Below, piece after piece: positions 46,840 to 57,909 of a stretch of DNA of 64,000 nt. The notes beneath the pieces are model-generated. The model saw only the letters and a list, made by a program, of their open reading frames with translations. It did not search any database and was not told the DNA's origin. Source of the DNA: Ctenosaura bakeri (Eukaryota > Chordata > Lepidosauria > Squamata > Iguanidae). How positions within the stretch are numbered: the first letter of the stretch is position 1; each line of letters opens with the position of its first letter. The stretch lies in the NCBI GenBank assembly GCA_948474755.1, contig CAOLHI010000412.1, forward strand, positions 372,001-436,000, read 5' to 3'. The position numbers and the translations under genes are program-made.

Positions 46840-47270
46840 CAAAATGCAGCTGACAAGGCTACAATCTGCTTATAAAGAATACTGTGCGTGCATAGGGGGG
46901 AATTTCAGGCTTTTGACCTCCAGGTTTTGCCACAATAGTATGTTTACTGATTACATTTCCCATGTGAGGGAAGCTCTATAATTTTGGTTCATTTAGAATT
47001 TGTTACATGTAACATCTCACACTATTAATTTGGAAAAGGAGTTATTCATTACTTGAAGTTGTAGTTTCCATAGCCCTTCCAGCCTGCTTTTTTAAAAACT
47101 TAAAGTTCAAAATATCCCCACGTCTTCTAGGAAATGATTTTCTCATGCATTTACCACCAGCAGACCATGATCCAAGTGAGATTTCCCCCCCAAAAAAACT
47201 GGGTGTGGGTTTTCGTTAGACCTCTGCTGGGCCTCAAAACAGCTCAGGGACCTCCCTCCCCAACTATCTA
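46840..47270. other. No feature recognised
   Basis: Unique-looking sequence between the CR1 and the TG/TA microsatellite. Confidence 0.4.
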
Positions 47271-47271
47271 T

Positions 47272-47296
47272 CTGTGTGTGTGTGTGTGTATGTATA

Positions 47297-47387
<91 letters not shown>
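47272..47387. repeat. TG/TA compound microsatellite
   Basis: About 115 bases of TG units, interrupted by TATG, then a TATG tract and about 18 TA units. The frames across it encode only HTHTH or YIYIY strings. Confidence 0.97.
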
Positions 47388-47393
<6 letters not shown>

Positions 47394-47439
47394 ACTTCAT
47401 TCTTCCTAGAGGACTCATATGGATATTTTAAGTTATTTT

Positions 47440-47500
47440 TAGCTACCCTGGATCCCATTCCAGGAGAAAAGTAGTATATAAATCTAATCAATCAATCAAT
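47440..47500 (+). mobile_element. Old LINE/SINE tail fragment
   Basis: CTACCCTGGATCCCATTCC, AGGAGAAAAGTAGTATATAA and ATCTAATCAATCAATCAAT form the AGATAT-AAT tail of a squamate L2/CR1-related repeat. The ATCA units are the tail satellite. Confidence 0.55.
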
Positions 47501-47759
47501 AGCAAAAATTGGAATGAGGCATGGTAGGTATGGTGCCCTGAGTTCTGGTTGATGTGCCGGCTGGACTTCAGAATTTACGTCTCATCTATAATGGCTTGGG
47601 CAAAAGTAAGAGCTGGGCCTAAACCTGCCCCCAAGCCACAAGCTTGTCCTGTAAGGTAGAATGAAACCATGTCAAAGACAAGCTGAATGCCATCCGTCAG
47701 AACCACTGAACCCAAACAAGCAATAGTACCTGCTATATTTCTTTAAATTGCATTATTAA

Positions 47760-47975
47760 TAAACTGTACAAAATACAACATTTTTGTACTGAATTCCATT
47801 TTTTGCAAATACAGTATATTCTTGTGCAAAAAAGTTGGATTTTGCATAGCATACAAAGTTTTATGAAAAATAAACTTTATTCAAAAAGCACGGATAATGC
47901 GGAAAACTTGTGAATACTGGGGAGAAAATCTCTCCCTACAAGATGAGAAAATTTGCAAATATTCTTTACATCCCT
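47760..47975 (-). repeat. TGCA-rich interspersed repeat, copy
   Basis: Read on the minus strand it starts GGGATGTAAAGAATATTTGC near 47972 and runs through TTTTTGCACAAGAATA and TTTTGTACAG units. Same start and texture as the copies at 21.17 and 55.62 kb, but heavily diverged. Confidence 0.45.
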
Positions 47976-48070
47976 GCTTTGATGACAGACAGTTTTATAT
48001 GTTATTTAACATTTTAGCCAAGAGATAGTAGAGTGCTGAAGAGGGTCTAGAGTTGGTGATGGGTCTAGAT

Positions 48071-48215
48071 GATCTGTATAATCCTGTATAATATAATATA
48101 ATAATAATATATATAATAATAATAATATATATATTATTAATAATTATTAATAATAATATATATATATTATTATAATAATAATAATAATATAATATAGGAT
48201 CTGTATAATCCTGTA
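48071..48215. repeat. AT-rich palindromic tract between 18-base direct repeats
   Basis: GATCTGTATAATCCTGTA occurs at 48071-48088 and again at 48198-48215. Between them is a TAA/ATT tract with internal self-complementarity (TATATATTATTAATAATT and its inverse) able to form a cruciform. Confidence 0.85.
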
Positions 48216-48219
48216 GGTT

Positions 48220-51200
48220 CTGGAACTGGGGAGCCAGTGCTCACAAATATCTCTGTAAAAGTAACTGTATAATATGCCTGGGCTAATAGAATTATTGAAT
48301 GGTATTATATGATGTTAATGGCAGCAAAACCATCCCCTCAAATAGTCCTTGTAACCTGAAGTGACAATATGGTTCCCTAGCAACTGAGAAAGTATAAGAG
48401 GGGTTTGTAGGAGGGGTAAACCATCATAGCTCTGCTTGAACCAATTTCCATTAAATAAATAATTACATCAAAACACTAGCTTCTCCTCTTCTTTAGATTT
48501 TTCCTGTATGCCATCCCAGAGTAATACAAGCTCTGCTATACCAGTGGCACCTTTATCACTGACCCTTATAGCTGATAAAGACAAATAGAAAATCCAATGA
48601 ACAGTGACGGGCAAGTAATCTAGCATCTGATAGCTTCTACATGTGTCCCTGGTGAAATAATCTTCCTTGTTTTCTTGACTGAGTGCAGAGTCAACCTTTG
48701 TAAAGCAGCGTATATTTAGAGAATTTTAACAGACACAGATATCAAGGAATGCTGGGTGGCTTGGCTAAGTAAATATAGCTAAAAATTTGCAGGCCAGCAG
48801 TAAAATTTTAACTGGACTTTCATTTTCAAAGGCTATACCAGTGCTGCTCAAACTTCTGGTCCCTGGACTGGGGCTGATGCACAAGCTGCCAGTCTGTAAT
48901 GAGTTGCCAGTTGTAGCCAGTGGTACCAGTTCCTAGCATGTTAGAAAAATATAATTGGCAGGCACCAACATTCAAGAACTTGAGAAGCATCAGACCATAC
49001 CATGACATTTGAGCCACTTGTAGGTTTGTGCTAAAAATCATCATGACACCATCCCAGTTTTCTGGCTTCAGCGTATGAGCTTCATAAGTGGAGATAAAAT
49101 GCCTTGCAGTCGAATTGCCCTGTTGCTGTAAATAGGTGTATGCTAATTGTGGTTACAACACATATTCAGGATTTGAAGTTTCCAGTTTGCTTGACCCTGC
49201 ACTGAAGATACTGACAAAAACCCAGAAAAACCAATAGCATATTTCTGCTTTTTGTCAGTGTACTCTGAATGTGTAGAAGTTTCAGTAGTTCTAATGAGAA
49301 GCTTATACTGCTTACAGATGTGCTTTATATGGGCAATGTGTTACAGGTTTAAACTCATGGGTAATTCATGCAAATGCTTATGCCTGGTAGTAGTTCAGTT
49401 CATTGCACAAAGATATGTAACTACTGGTAGGCAGGAGCACAGAAAGATCTTTGGAAATACTGAGACAAGTTCTCTGTGTTCCTTTTGCTACTTGTCCTTT
49501 TTGTTGAGCTTTGTTTTGTGAGCTCTGTTTAGAGACTGGTTAGACTGAAGTCCTATATTTAACACAACTGTAAATGATTTGTTAACTCTCAAAGTTCCTG
49601 TTGTCTGTTAGTATCTAGATACATTCTACCATTAAAAAGATGTTACAATATAACACACATTTGTAGATTCTTAGGGAGCCAGTAAAATACTATTCTATTT
49701 ATCATTTATTTTTATTAAATATTTCAGCATCAGTATTATAGAAAATTAGCCCTAGCACATGAACTGGAAATGTTGTGGCCCTTCTGATGATTTTGGACTG
49801 CAATTCTCATGGTTTCTTGCATTGGCTCTGCTGGCTAGGGCTCCTGGGGAGCTGCAGTTTGGCAATATCTAAAGAGCTCCACAGTTCCCACCCCAGCTCT
49901 AGTGGATCATTCTGACTGTCATTTTTGCTAATGAGCTCTGCTTTGCATTGCTCCAAAATTACTATCTAATGAACTTGTTTCTGAACATGATACCAGAGCA
50001 TGATATCTTTCACACTTGTGGGTGCGAAAGCTAAACTTAGTGGGAATGAGAGTCAGAAGGGATTTTCATGCCACACATTGGTTCTGTCATTAGGCACAAC
50101 AAGGAAAAGTGGCATATGTATGTAACTGATAAATAAAAGAGCCTGGCTGTATATAGGAAATGCCACTCCTAAATCAGGTATGCTCAAGACCCCCTTCCCT
50201 TTTCACTTTATAGAAACTGGCTACTAATCAGGCCATATCACAGTTAGATGTGGTACTAAGTAGTAATAGGCCAAATACTCAAAGCAGATTATGTGAATCC
50301 CCATGCTTGAACAACAGGTAGAGTTGAGCCCACCTTAAGGAAGCTGCCCACTTTGATTCTTTTTATACCTAGCCTACCTTTTTTCACCTGCTCAACAGTC
50401 CTCCTCATTTAAAAGTGTATGTGTGGGATCCTCAAGCTGTGGAGAGAGAAATATGGAGCAGAAAAAAGGATCCAGCAATGACAGCAGACATCTTGTGTGT
50501 CCCACATCCTGTCCAGTGGCAATCATCATTTCTTTTCAAGTGAGTAGTGTATTTTGCATCATCCATTCTGCTTGGAACCCTTATTGACCTCCTTCCAGAG
50601 TGACTGGGACAACCAAGCAACAGTGCTTATTTCTCATTCTTTTTTCTGCTTCTGTTCTCTGCTGAACAAAGAACCAGTGTAGTCTAATTAATCTACAAAG
50701 TTGAACCAAGCACTCACAAAATCTCACATTGGTGTAGGTGGCACTGGAAAAGCAAAGCAAAACAACTCTATCAGCTGTTACTGGTTATTTGTCCCAGTAG
50801 CATTGGTGATATACAAATCAAACATAAAGTGCTGCACATGTGTAGCATCAGATCAAATATTCTTGCTTGCTCCATCATCCACAGATATTTCTTTCCAGGT
50901 TTTCTTCATGCTAGCCAATTTTGGGTGGAAATAAGACACAAAATGATATGTATTTTTGTATGAGATATGCTAATATGAAGCCCTTTGTGTACAACTGTAT
51001 ATGCATAAATATGCCTCTTCTCCCTTCTCTTTTATTTATATCTCTTTCATCTTCATTTTATATTACTTTCAAAAGTAAGATGATATTTTCCACAGGCATA
51101 AATATATCCATAAATTTTAAGGATGGCAGTTTCTGCCTGCCTGTCCACAGATTCCGCTGAGACAAGATAGAGCATCATTAAAAAGTTGCTACCCATTTAA

Positions 51201-51320
51201 AGCAGGGAATATCTGGTACCTATATGTCCTGTGTTGGATTTCACTGACACCCCTAATTCTGGCAGTTGAATATTCTATTTACATGTTTGTGACTCTTCCT
51301 GTTCTTCATTTTTAAGAATG
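48220..51320. other. No gene; degraded repeat fragments
   Basis: At 48830-49040 and at 49745-49910 there are old DNA-transposon-like pieces; the second has TTTTGGACTGCAATTCTCATG and GGGGAGCTGCAGTTTGGC in inverted order. No coding frame is credible. Confidence 0.4.
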
Positions 51321-51321
51321 T

Positions 51322-51570
51322 CACAGAATCATAGAATCATGTAAGTAGAATTCGAAGACATAGCCATGTTAGTCTGGATCAGTACACAAAGAGATCTTGT
51401 AGCACCTTTGAGACTGACTGAGAGAAAGAAGTTGATAGTGTAAGTCTATGAAAGCTTATGCCACCAGATTCTTTTTCTCAGTTTCAGAGGTGCTATTTCT
51501 TTGCACAGGATCATGTAATTGGTGGATGGGACCATCAGGATGATCTAGTTCAACTCCCATCTCAGCTAAA
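51322..51570 (-). mobile_element. CR1 3' end fragment, split
   Basis: The left piece (CACAGAATCATAGAATCATG) and the right piece (GATGATCTAGTTCAACTCCC) are the two sides of a CR1 3' terminus on the minus strand. They are separated by the 165-base repeat at 51345-51509. Confidence 0.7.
51345..51509. repeat. Palindromic repeat (TTAGTCTGGATCAG family) inside CR1
   Basis: Starts GTAGAATTCGAAGACATAG and runs through TTAGTCTGGATCAGTACAC, TTGTAGCACCTTTGAGAC, AGCTTATGCCACCAG and TTTCAGAGGTGCTATTTC. Flanked by exact ATCATGTAA (51336-51344 and 51510-51518). Its parts match both ends of the 34.4 kb copy. Confidence 0.82.
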
Positions 51571-52284
51571 CTGAAAATTTGGGGGCAAGGTTATCATTCC
51601 CATCTCTACCTCATTCCACAACATTCTGTTTTGTTTAACATCCAACCTGATGAAGAGTTTTCTAGAATTCGAACATCTGCTCATGGTTCTGTGACATTTT
51701 GTTTGGATCTAATAAAGGAAGTTTCCTCTCACTGTAAAATCCTGTGGGTAAGTGGGGAGTAGTCATAAACATCTATTCAGGTATTGGTAAATGAAATGGT
51801 GTTTTCCTTGAGAATCTTGTTTGCTAACTTTATTTTAAAAATATTCTTTAAAATGATACTTAGGATTTTAACCTGTATACTCCATTGAACAGAAAGAAAA
51901 ACGAATGGCCATTGTGTACAGCATAGTGCCATAAACTTTATAATGGGTAAAACAATAACTGTGGAGTTCTCAAGTAAAGTCACTATTTGTTTTAATGGAC
52001 AATAACAATCAATAACAATAGATTTTCTTCAGTTTCTCATAGAACATGGCTGAGAAAACTATAGATTTGTGATTTCAGAAGAGTTATGTTTGTGCTTGGC
52101 TTGATTCTGTTGTTTTTGCTTGTACGCTTAATTTCTTAGAAAGTGCTGTTGAATGTTCCCTTTGTCGTATTTTGTACTGTTAGAACATACATCTTAATTT
52201 CTGCTGCCAAAGACAAAGAAACGTTTGAAAGATTTCTTTCCTGTGGCAAATTGAGAGAAAAATAAAGTTGATATGGACATATGA
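51571..52284. other. No gene; one possible repeat fragment
   Basis: The block at about 51640-51720 (CCTGATGAAGAGTTTTCTAG, TGACATTTTGTTTGGATC) resembles an old repeat with a AATAAAGGAA end. Remainder unique. Confidence 0.35.
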
Positions 52285-52675
52285 ATCATAGAATCTCAGA
52301 GATGGAAGGGACTAAAAGCAACCAACTCTTAGTCCAACCCCCTGCCATGCAGGAATGCACAACTAAAGTACTCTTGAAAGATACATATTGAACAACTGTT
52401 TAAAGACTTCCAAAGAAGGAGATTGCACCAAACTCAATGGTACTCCATTCCCCTTGGAACAGCTTTTACAGCTCTTACAGTATTAATGTTTAGGTGTAAT
52501 TTCTTTTCTTGTAATTTGAATCCATTGTTCTAGTCCCTGGAGTAGCAGAAAACAAACTTGCTGCATCTTTTCCACGGCATCCCTTCAGATATCATATCAC
52601 CTCTCAATTTTCTCATCTCCAACCTAAACATACCCAACTCCCTCAGTCATTCCTCATACAACTCTGTTTCCAGAT
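52285..52675 (-). mobile_element. CR1 LINE, 3' end fragment
   Basis: The plus strand shows ATAGAATCTCAGAGATGG, CCAACCCCCTGCCATGCAGG, AAGAAGGAGATTGCACC, TTTCTTTTCTTGTAATTTG and GAATCCATTGTTCTAGTCCC, the reverse of CR1 3' sequence. A decayed copy with no open frame. Confidence 0.88.
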
Positions 52676-53049
52676 GTTTGGTGACATGACATCCCAGATC
52701 TGGTCCAGTAGCTTTTCAGATGCACAAGCCAAAATAAATTAAAATTAAAATGATAGTCTAAATTTCATGTTGAGAAGTCTGCTATGGGTCATCCAGTGCC
52801 CTTATCAGAAGGCAGCCTCTGACACTGCAATCCTTTGCAGTCTCCCAAGATCTCTTCAACGAGAGAGAGGGGATAGTGGATGCTTTGTATGTCTAAATGG
52901 AAACTTGGAAAAAAACTGTGAATTTCTATATGAATGCTTGAAAGGGTTTCATCCATGTTGGGAAAAAACTGGGATGCATATATATTCCTACTAGTTAATT
53001 CATTCACATTCTTGGAGAATTGCTATGACCATGGCAAAATAGTGCATTT

Positions 53050-53262
53050 GGAGAATGCAACAAGAAGAACTACTTGATGGTCAGAGTTGTCCGACAGTGG
53101 AATATGCTGCCTCCGAGTGTGGTGGAATCTCCTTCTTTGGAGATTTTTAAGCAGAGGCTGGATGGCCATCTGTTGGGAATGCTTTGATGAATGTTCCTGC
53201 ATAGCAGGGGGTTAGACTCGATGGCCTCTGTGGTCTCTTCCAACTCTGTGATTCTATGAGAC
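53050..53262 (+). mobile_element. CR1 LINE, 3' end fragment
   Basis: Blocks AACTACTTGATGGTCAGAG, CGACAGTGGAATATGCTGC, TTTTTAAGCAGAGGCTGGATG, CATCTGTTGGGAATGC and the GTGATTCTATGAG terminus. Nearly identical in order to the 5.77 kb copy, hence the same subfamily. Confidence 0.9.
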
Positions 53263-53769
53263 TAACGTGACATTGAGGGCTTCATTGAGAACTACTAAAT
53301 ATATAAATTTTCTTTTCTTCATAGAAGAATCTTATACAAAACAATGCAAACAAGAACCAAGCTAAAAGGTGCCCCAGTTTCCTTATATATAAAGTTGCTG
53401 AGTTAGAAGAAAACTTGAAGATACTTGAGTATAGAAATTGATAATTTTGGTAGGTCTGGGAGCCAGTTTCTCCCTCCACCAAACCTAATGCAGGCCATAC
53501 AGAACTCTCCTACTGTTCTGTGTCCATGCAGTTCAGTTCAGTGGCAGATATACTTTTGAAACCATTTTTTTTTCATTTACACCAGATGTGCAGAGAACAC
53601 ACACCATGTTTTAAAAGGCAGCAATGATTCTCTTTTAAGGCATGACCTGCACTTCCCATGTGCCTTACTTTAAGCAACAAATGCAGCTTAAAAATTGTAT
53701 TTGGTTGGCCTATGAAAGTGGATATGAACTGAATGTAGCCTATAGACAGTGTATTGCCTTCTCTGATGT

Positions 53770-54165
53770 AGTGAATCCAACCCTCTGGTCAACACTAGTG
53801 CTTTAGTGAAGGATGCAGCTCTAGGATCCATGACAGATGCTCATTCAGCCTTTGCCAGTTCCTGAGGGTGTGGTCTGTTCCATCTGTTCCAGAGTAGAAC
53901 AGCTCTTACTGCTAGGATGTTTTATCTTAACAGTGGGCCAAATATACTTTACTCTAATTTCTACCCACTAATTCGTGTTTTGCTCCCTGAAACAAAAGAG
54001 AACAAATCTTCTGCATCTTTTGTATTACACATTTTCAGGTATTTTAAGACCAGTACCTCCCCTTGATGTTATCTTTTGCAGGTTAAATATACCCAAGTTT
54101 TTCAGCTGTTCCATGTAGGACTTGATTACTGGATCCCTCACTATTCTGGTCACTCTATTCTATAT
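53770..54165 (-). mobile_element. CR1 LINE fragment, strongly decayed
   Basis: Only scattered blocks survive on the plus strand: GAACAGCTCTTACTGC, CAAATCTTCTGCATCTTTTG, GTATTTTAAGACCAG and GGTTAAATATACCCAAG, in the order expected for the minus strand of CR1. An old copy. Confidence 0.55.
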
Positions 54166-54172
54166 ATATCCT

Positions 54173-54497
54173 ATGGAGATGGAATGGAAATTCATCAAAT
54201 CTCTGACTGGAGTTGAATGTGGAGTTCCCAGTCACTTAAGAAACTTATGCAGAAAGAAAAACAAAATGTCAAAAGTTCTGTCAACTTTGTCGAAACATTT
54301 TTTTTTTGTTCCCAGCACAATATAAACTGCATAAATTCTGATAACTGTGCAAAAGTATGAGAAGGTGTGCAACTTTGCAGTGAAAATCTATGCTTGTTAT
54401 CTTTTCTTGACCCACAGAAACTGTGTAGCTTTATGAGAAATATTGTGTTTGCTTGGGAAGACTTGGGAAGAGTGCAAAATGCAAAACTATTTGCATA
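54173..54497 (+). repeat. TGCA-rich interspersed repeat, copy
   Basis: It begins GGAGATGGAATGGAAATTC, then TTGAATGTGGAGTTCCC and AAGAAACTTATGCAG, matching the minus-strand start at 29712. The body has CAACTTTGCAGTG, CTGTGCAAAAGT and GTGCAAAATGCAAAAC. It abuts a half MITE at 54498. Confidence 0.6.
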
Positions 54498-54592
54498 CTA
54501 TGGTCATTTCCCTAAACTGCAAACTCCAGGATTCCATAGGATGTTGAAAGTAGAATAATAGCACTGTAATAGCCTAGTGCAGAAATGACCTA
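54498..54592. mobile_element. Palindromic MITE, right half
   Basis: CCCTAAACTGCAAACTCCAGG, ATTCCATAGGATGTTG, AAAGTAGAATAATAGCAC and AGTGCAGAAATGAC are the right arm of the MITE family. The left arm is missing. Confidence 0.7.
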
Positions 54593-54639
54593 TGTTCCTA
54601 TACAAACACATGTGCTGGTCAATGACTGTAATAAAGATA

Positions 54640-54647
54640 TCTGTCTG

Positions 54648-54693
<46 letters not shown>
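54640..54693. repeat. TCTA tetranucleotide microsatellite
   Basis: About twelve TCTA units, led by two TCTG units. Confidence 0.97.
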
Positions 54694-55616
54694 GATACAA
54701 ACACAGGTGTTAAATCTCAGTTTGAAGATCTTGATATTTCCTAACCTTTTCCTTCTCTTTGTCTTCAATTCTACTATCTGAGGGACTGTCAAATATATAG
54801 TGCAAATATTCTTTTTCTCAGCCATAGTTACAAATGGTATATTATGTTCTCTTTATCACTCTAAATCCTATGAGATTATTGCAGCATTTTCATCAATTTT
54901 GCTTCTGGCTTACAATCATAGATTTTGGTATTTCATCACAACTATTTTATCATGTGGTTTTTAAAATATTCACTCTATGCAATCTTGCTGCATATACTAA
55001 TAAGCTTGTACACAGTTTCATCTTTTTTTTACATAGACATTTGTTATCTATACATAATTCTTACAATATTTTCCTTGATGCTGCTTGCCTGAAACATTTG
55101 TTTTTGAGCTATAAATATAAGTCCTTCTGTTTTTTTCAATGTCTATTTCTGTAATGCTCTATAGAGTTGTGTTTGGTTGTATGTTGTGTTTGGTGTTTGG
55201 TGATAGATCTTATTAATAAGGGATTATTTTAATAATTATTAATATCAGGGTTTATTAAGGAAAGAAATCCAGTTTGATATGTATAGCTTCCACACTAATG
55301 TTATTCATATCTAAGACACCTTAATAGTGAAACCAGTTTTTGGTTATATCTTATGCTTTCAAATTTGGATATCATAAGAACTTTCAAGTATGTTTACTCC
55401 TTAATATTTTTCTTTTACCTTTCCTATGTATCTCCCAAGTTGTCTTATTGATATTGGTTCTTTGTTCTACCTGTTTTAATGCTGGAGCTTAGAATTATAT
55501 TAATAATGCTGAAATACAAAAGGAACCAGCTATGTGATTATTTCCAGATGACAGAAGTGCCTTTTTGCAATCCTGTTCAGGACTGTAATCTATCTGCTAC
55601 AGTATTTGATACAGGG
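54694..55616. other. No gene recognised
   Basis: T-rich unique sequence. The block at about 55490-55620 looks complex and repeat-free; it may be conserved non-coding DNA, but this is a guess. Confidence 0.35.
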
Positions 55617-55980
55617 ATGGAAATGATATTTGAAATTTAAAAATTTTTTTGAAATGCATGCTTTTCTGAGTTGAGAAAACCTGATGTGAACAATCCTGAA
55701 CTGACATGAGTCTTCATAGTTTGGGACCTATTTTGTAGAAAATTTGCATGTGGTTGTTTTGTGCAGAAAACAGTGTTTTGCACAGATACCAATATTTCTG
55801 TGTTGAAATATTATTTTCTACACAAAAATGTGTTTTCAACAAAAGAGCCACATATGACTTTTTGTGGAGATGAGCTCCAAATTGAGAATATCATTCAAAA
55901 ACTGTGTGGTTGAAAACTTGCAGCAGGAAGAAAATTACTGAAATCATTCATTGCTACCTTGGAGAAGAAACTTAGTGAAG
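55617..55980 (+). repeat. TGCA-rich interspersed repeat (GGGATGGAA start), copy 2
   Basis: Starts GGGATGGAAATGAT and ends GAAGAAACTTAG, the same limits as 21165-21545. In between are TGTTTTGTGCAGAAAACAG, GTTTTGCACAG, TTTCTGTGTTGAAATATT and CAAAAACTGTGTGGTT. The two copies align end to end over about 370 bases, defining the family best. Confidence 0.7.
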
Positions 55981-56059
55981 AATTACATCACTCATTTGAT
56001 ATCCTTTTACTTCTGGTTAAATCAGTATTAACACCGTCTCTAGAATAGTCTGTCCTCAG

Positions 56060-56220
56060 TAAGGTTACCATGTTAGAGGTGTCCCAGGACCTAAGATTTC
56101 AGAACAAAAATCTGAAACCTAGGGACAGCACCTGAGAATGTCATAAGAGGTGACCCCAGTGATATTGAGCATGACACGTGAATAATCAGAGCATGAGCAT
56201 TTTTTTCAAGGAATGGTTTT
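56060..56220. mobile_element. Fragment related to the 13.2 kb inverted-repeat element
   Basis: TAAGGTTACCATGTTAGAGG, GAAACCTAGGGACAGCACC and GGTGACCCCAGTGATATTG parallel blocks in 13178-13280. One end is visible and the other is lost. Confidence 0.4.
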
Positions 56221-56579
56221 GGCAGATCAGATTACATAATTTCCTTTTGGTGGGACAAAGCTGAATAACTTGCTGAAATAGTAATTTTAATCATAGTAAG
56301 AGAGGGAGGGAAAAGGGGAAGGAGAAGGAAGGAAGAAAGAGGATGAGTCTAAGTAGAACTAGGGTAGAAGGAGAATGAGGATCATTGTATTTGTATTTGT
56401 TACTGTTTTACATGCATAAACTAATAAAGAATATTTTTTTAGAAAAAATTAAAAAAAAGAAAGAAAGCAAGGGATGGTAAATGAGGAAGGCAACAAATGT
56501 AGCCAGGAGAATCAGGGAGGTGGAAAGAAGAGAGCAGTGGCACAGCTTGGAGTGTGTGGAGGGGGGCAGGACAGCGCAG

Positions 56580-56665
56580 AGCTGTGGCACATGGGGCATG
56601 GCCACGGTGCACAGGTGGGTGGCCACAGTGCACGGGGGTGTGGCCAGGGTGCGCAGGGCATTGCT
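56580..56665. repeat. Short GC-rich minisatellite, about 20-base period
   Basis: TGGCCACGGTGCACAGG, TGGCCACAGTGCACGGG and TGGCCAGGGTGCGCAGGG follow one another with about 20-base spacing. Confidence 0.7.
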
Positions 56666-57117
56666 ACGGACTGGGACACCCCAGAAACATTGCCACTCAG
56701 GGCAAATTGCCCCCCACCGTCCCCATGCGACTGGGAGAGAGAGGAGGAGGACAAGGGAAGGAGGGAAACAAGTGGAAAGATGTGTGGAGAAGAAGGAGAT
56801 GTATAAACAGAAAGGGGGCATTTACCTAGGAGCAGAGGGCAGAGGAAAGGGTAAGGAGAAGGAGGCAAAGAGAGTGCAAGAGAAGGGAGGGGGGAAATTT
56901 TTTATCCAGAAGTTGTACAGCAGTGGAGTGAAAAACTGAAAAAAGAAGAGGAAACAGGGGGCTAAGGAATGTGGAAAATGAGTGTAAACAAGAGTTATGA
57001 GATTGGGAAAAGTAGAAAAGGGATGAGAATGTGAGTGAAAGTGAGAGATGGAGACAGAAAGAACAGAAGAAGAAGAAGACTTAGGAATGGTGTAGAAAGT
57101 GATAAGGAGAGAAAAAG

Positions 57118-57185
57118 GAGGAGGAGGAGGAGGAGGAAGAAGAAGAAGAAGAAGAAGAAGCAAGAAGAAAAGAAAAAAAGAGAGA
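57118..57185. repeat. GGA/GAA trinucleotide tract
   Basis: About six GGA units followed by about eight GAA units and further purine-rich sequence. Confidence 0.93.
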
Positions 57186-57857
57186 AGTAAGTGAAATAAA
57201 AAAGCAAAGAGAAACACATCAAATACTAAACAGAGCAAAAGAAGAAATACATTCATGCCAGGCTTTACTAGCACTGGTGCAACCTACATGTGCCTCAGGA
57301 CAGGACAAGAAGCACTACTTTGTCTTCAACCATTTAGGGTAATGTACAGAAGGTGGGAGCAAAACTTGGAAGGTTAACAATTGGCTTTGAAAAGGCACAA
57401 AGCAGCAATATTGTAGTACTGTATTCAGTTATTTCTGAGACAATAAGTACTGAGGTGGCTCGGTATTTGCTTGTGCAGACCACTCTCTACACACACTGGG
57501 CTGGGTTGGCCATGATTTCAGGAAAGCTGAGAGGGGAGGAGTGGGAAGAGAAAGCCAAATGGACTCCCTTGGATAGTCAACAGCATGGGCTCTAAAGTAA
57601 CATGCTGCAGTGAGGGTCAGCAATAGTTTAAAACATTATTTTCCTTTTGAGGCATCATTCTTGCTCTGAGACTTATGGCCTCATACTGAGGTCCTGGTAC
57701 CTGGGAACCTTATTCCCCAGTCTTCCATTTATGTAGGTTCTAGAAAGTGCATATACCTCTTTCTCACATAAAATCTCTGCTCCATCTTAGCAGAGCTGAC
57801 CTTTGCATTGCAACAGCGATGTAAGGATATCATTGCTAACTCCTTCAATGTGACAAA

Positions 57858-57905
57858 AGAAGAAGAAGAAGAAGAAGAAGATGATGATGATGATTATTAT
57901 TATTT
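57858..57905. repeat. GAA-GAT-TAT compound trinucleotide tract
   Basis: About eight GAA units, then about five GAT, then about four TAT units. Each block differs from its neighbour by one or two bases. Confidence 0.93.
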
Positions 57906-57909
57906 TTGG

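Larger units (their letters stand above)
56280..57250. repeat. Long polypurine-biased region
   Basis: The plus strand is strongly G/A rich for most of 970 bases, densest at 56275-56350, 56735-56800 and 56935-57235. A GC-rich island with a 20-base imperfect repeat sits at 56580-56665. The leucine/serine/phenylalanine-rich frames on the minus strand reflect this bias. Confidence 0.85.

Noticed and set aside
47134..47491. Frames with HTHTH and YIYIY strings
   Set aside because: Translation of the TG/TA microsatellite.
56408..57274. Long minus-strand frames rich in Leu, Phe, Ser and Pro
   Set aside because: They are the complement of a polypurine strand; the composition alone keeps stops away.
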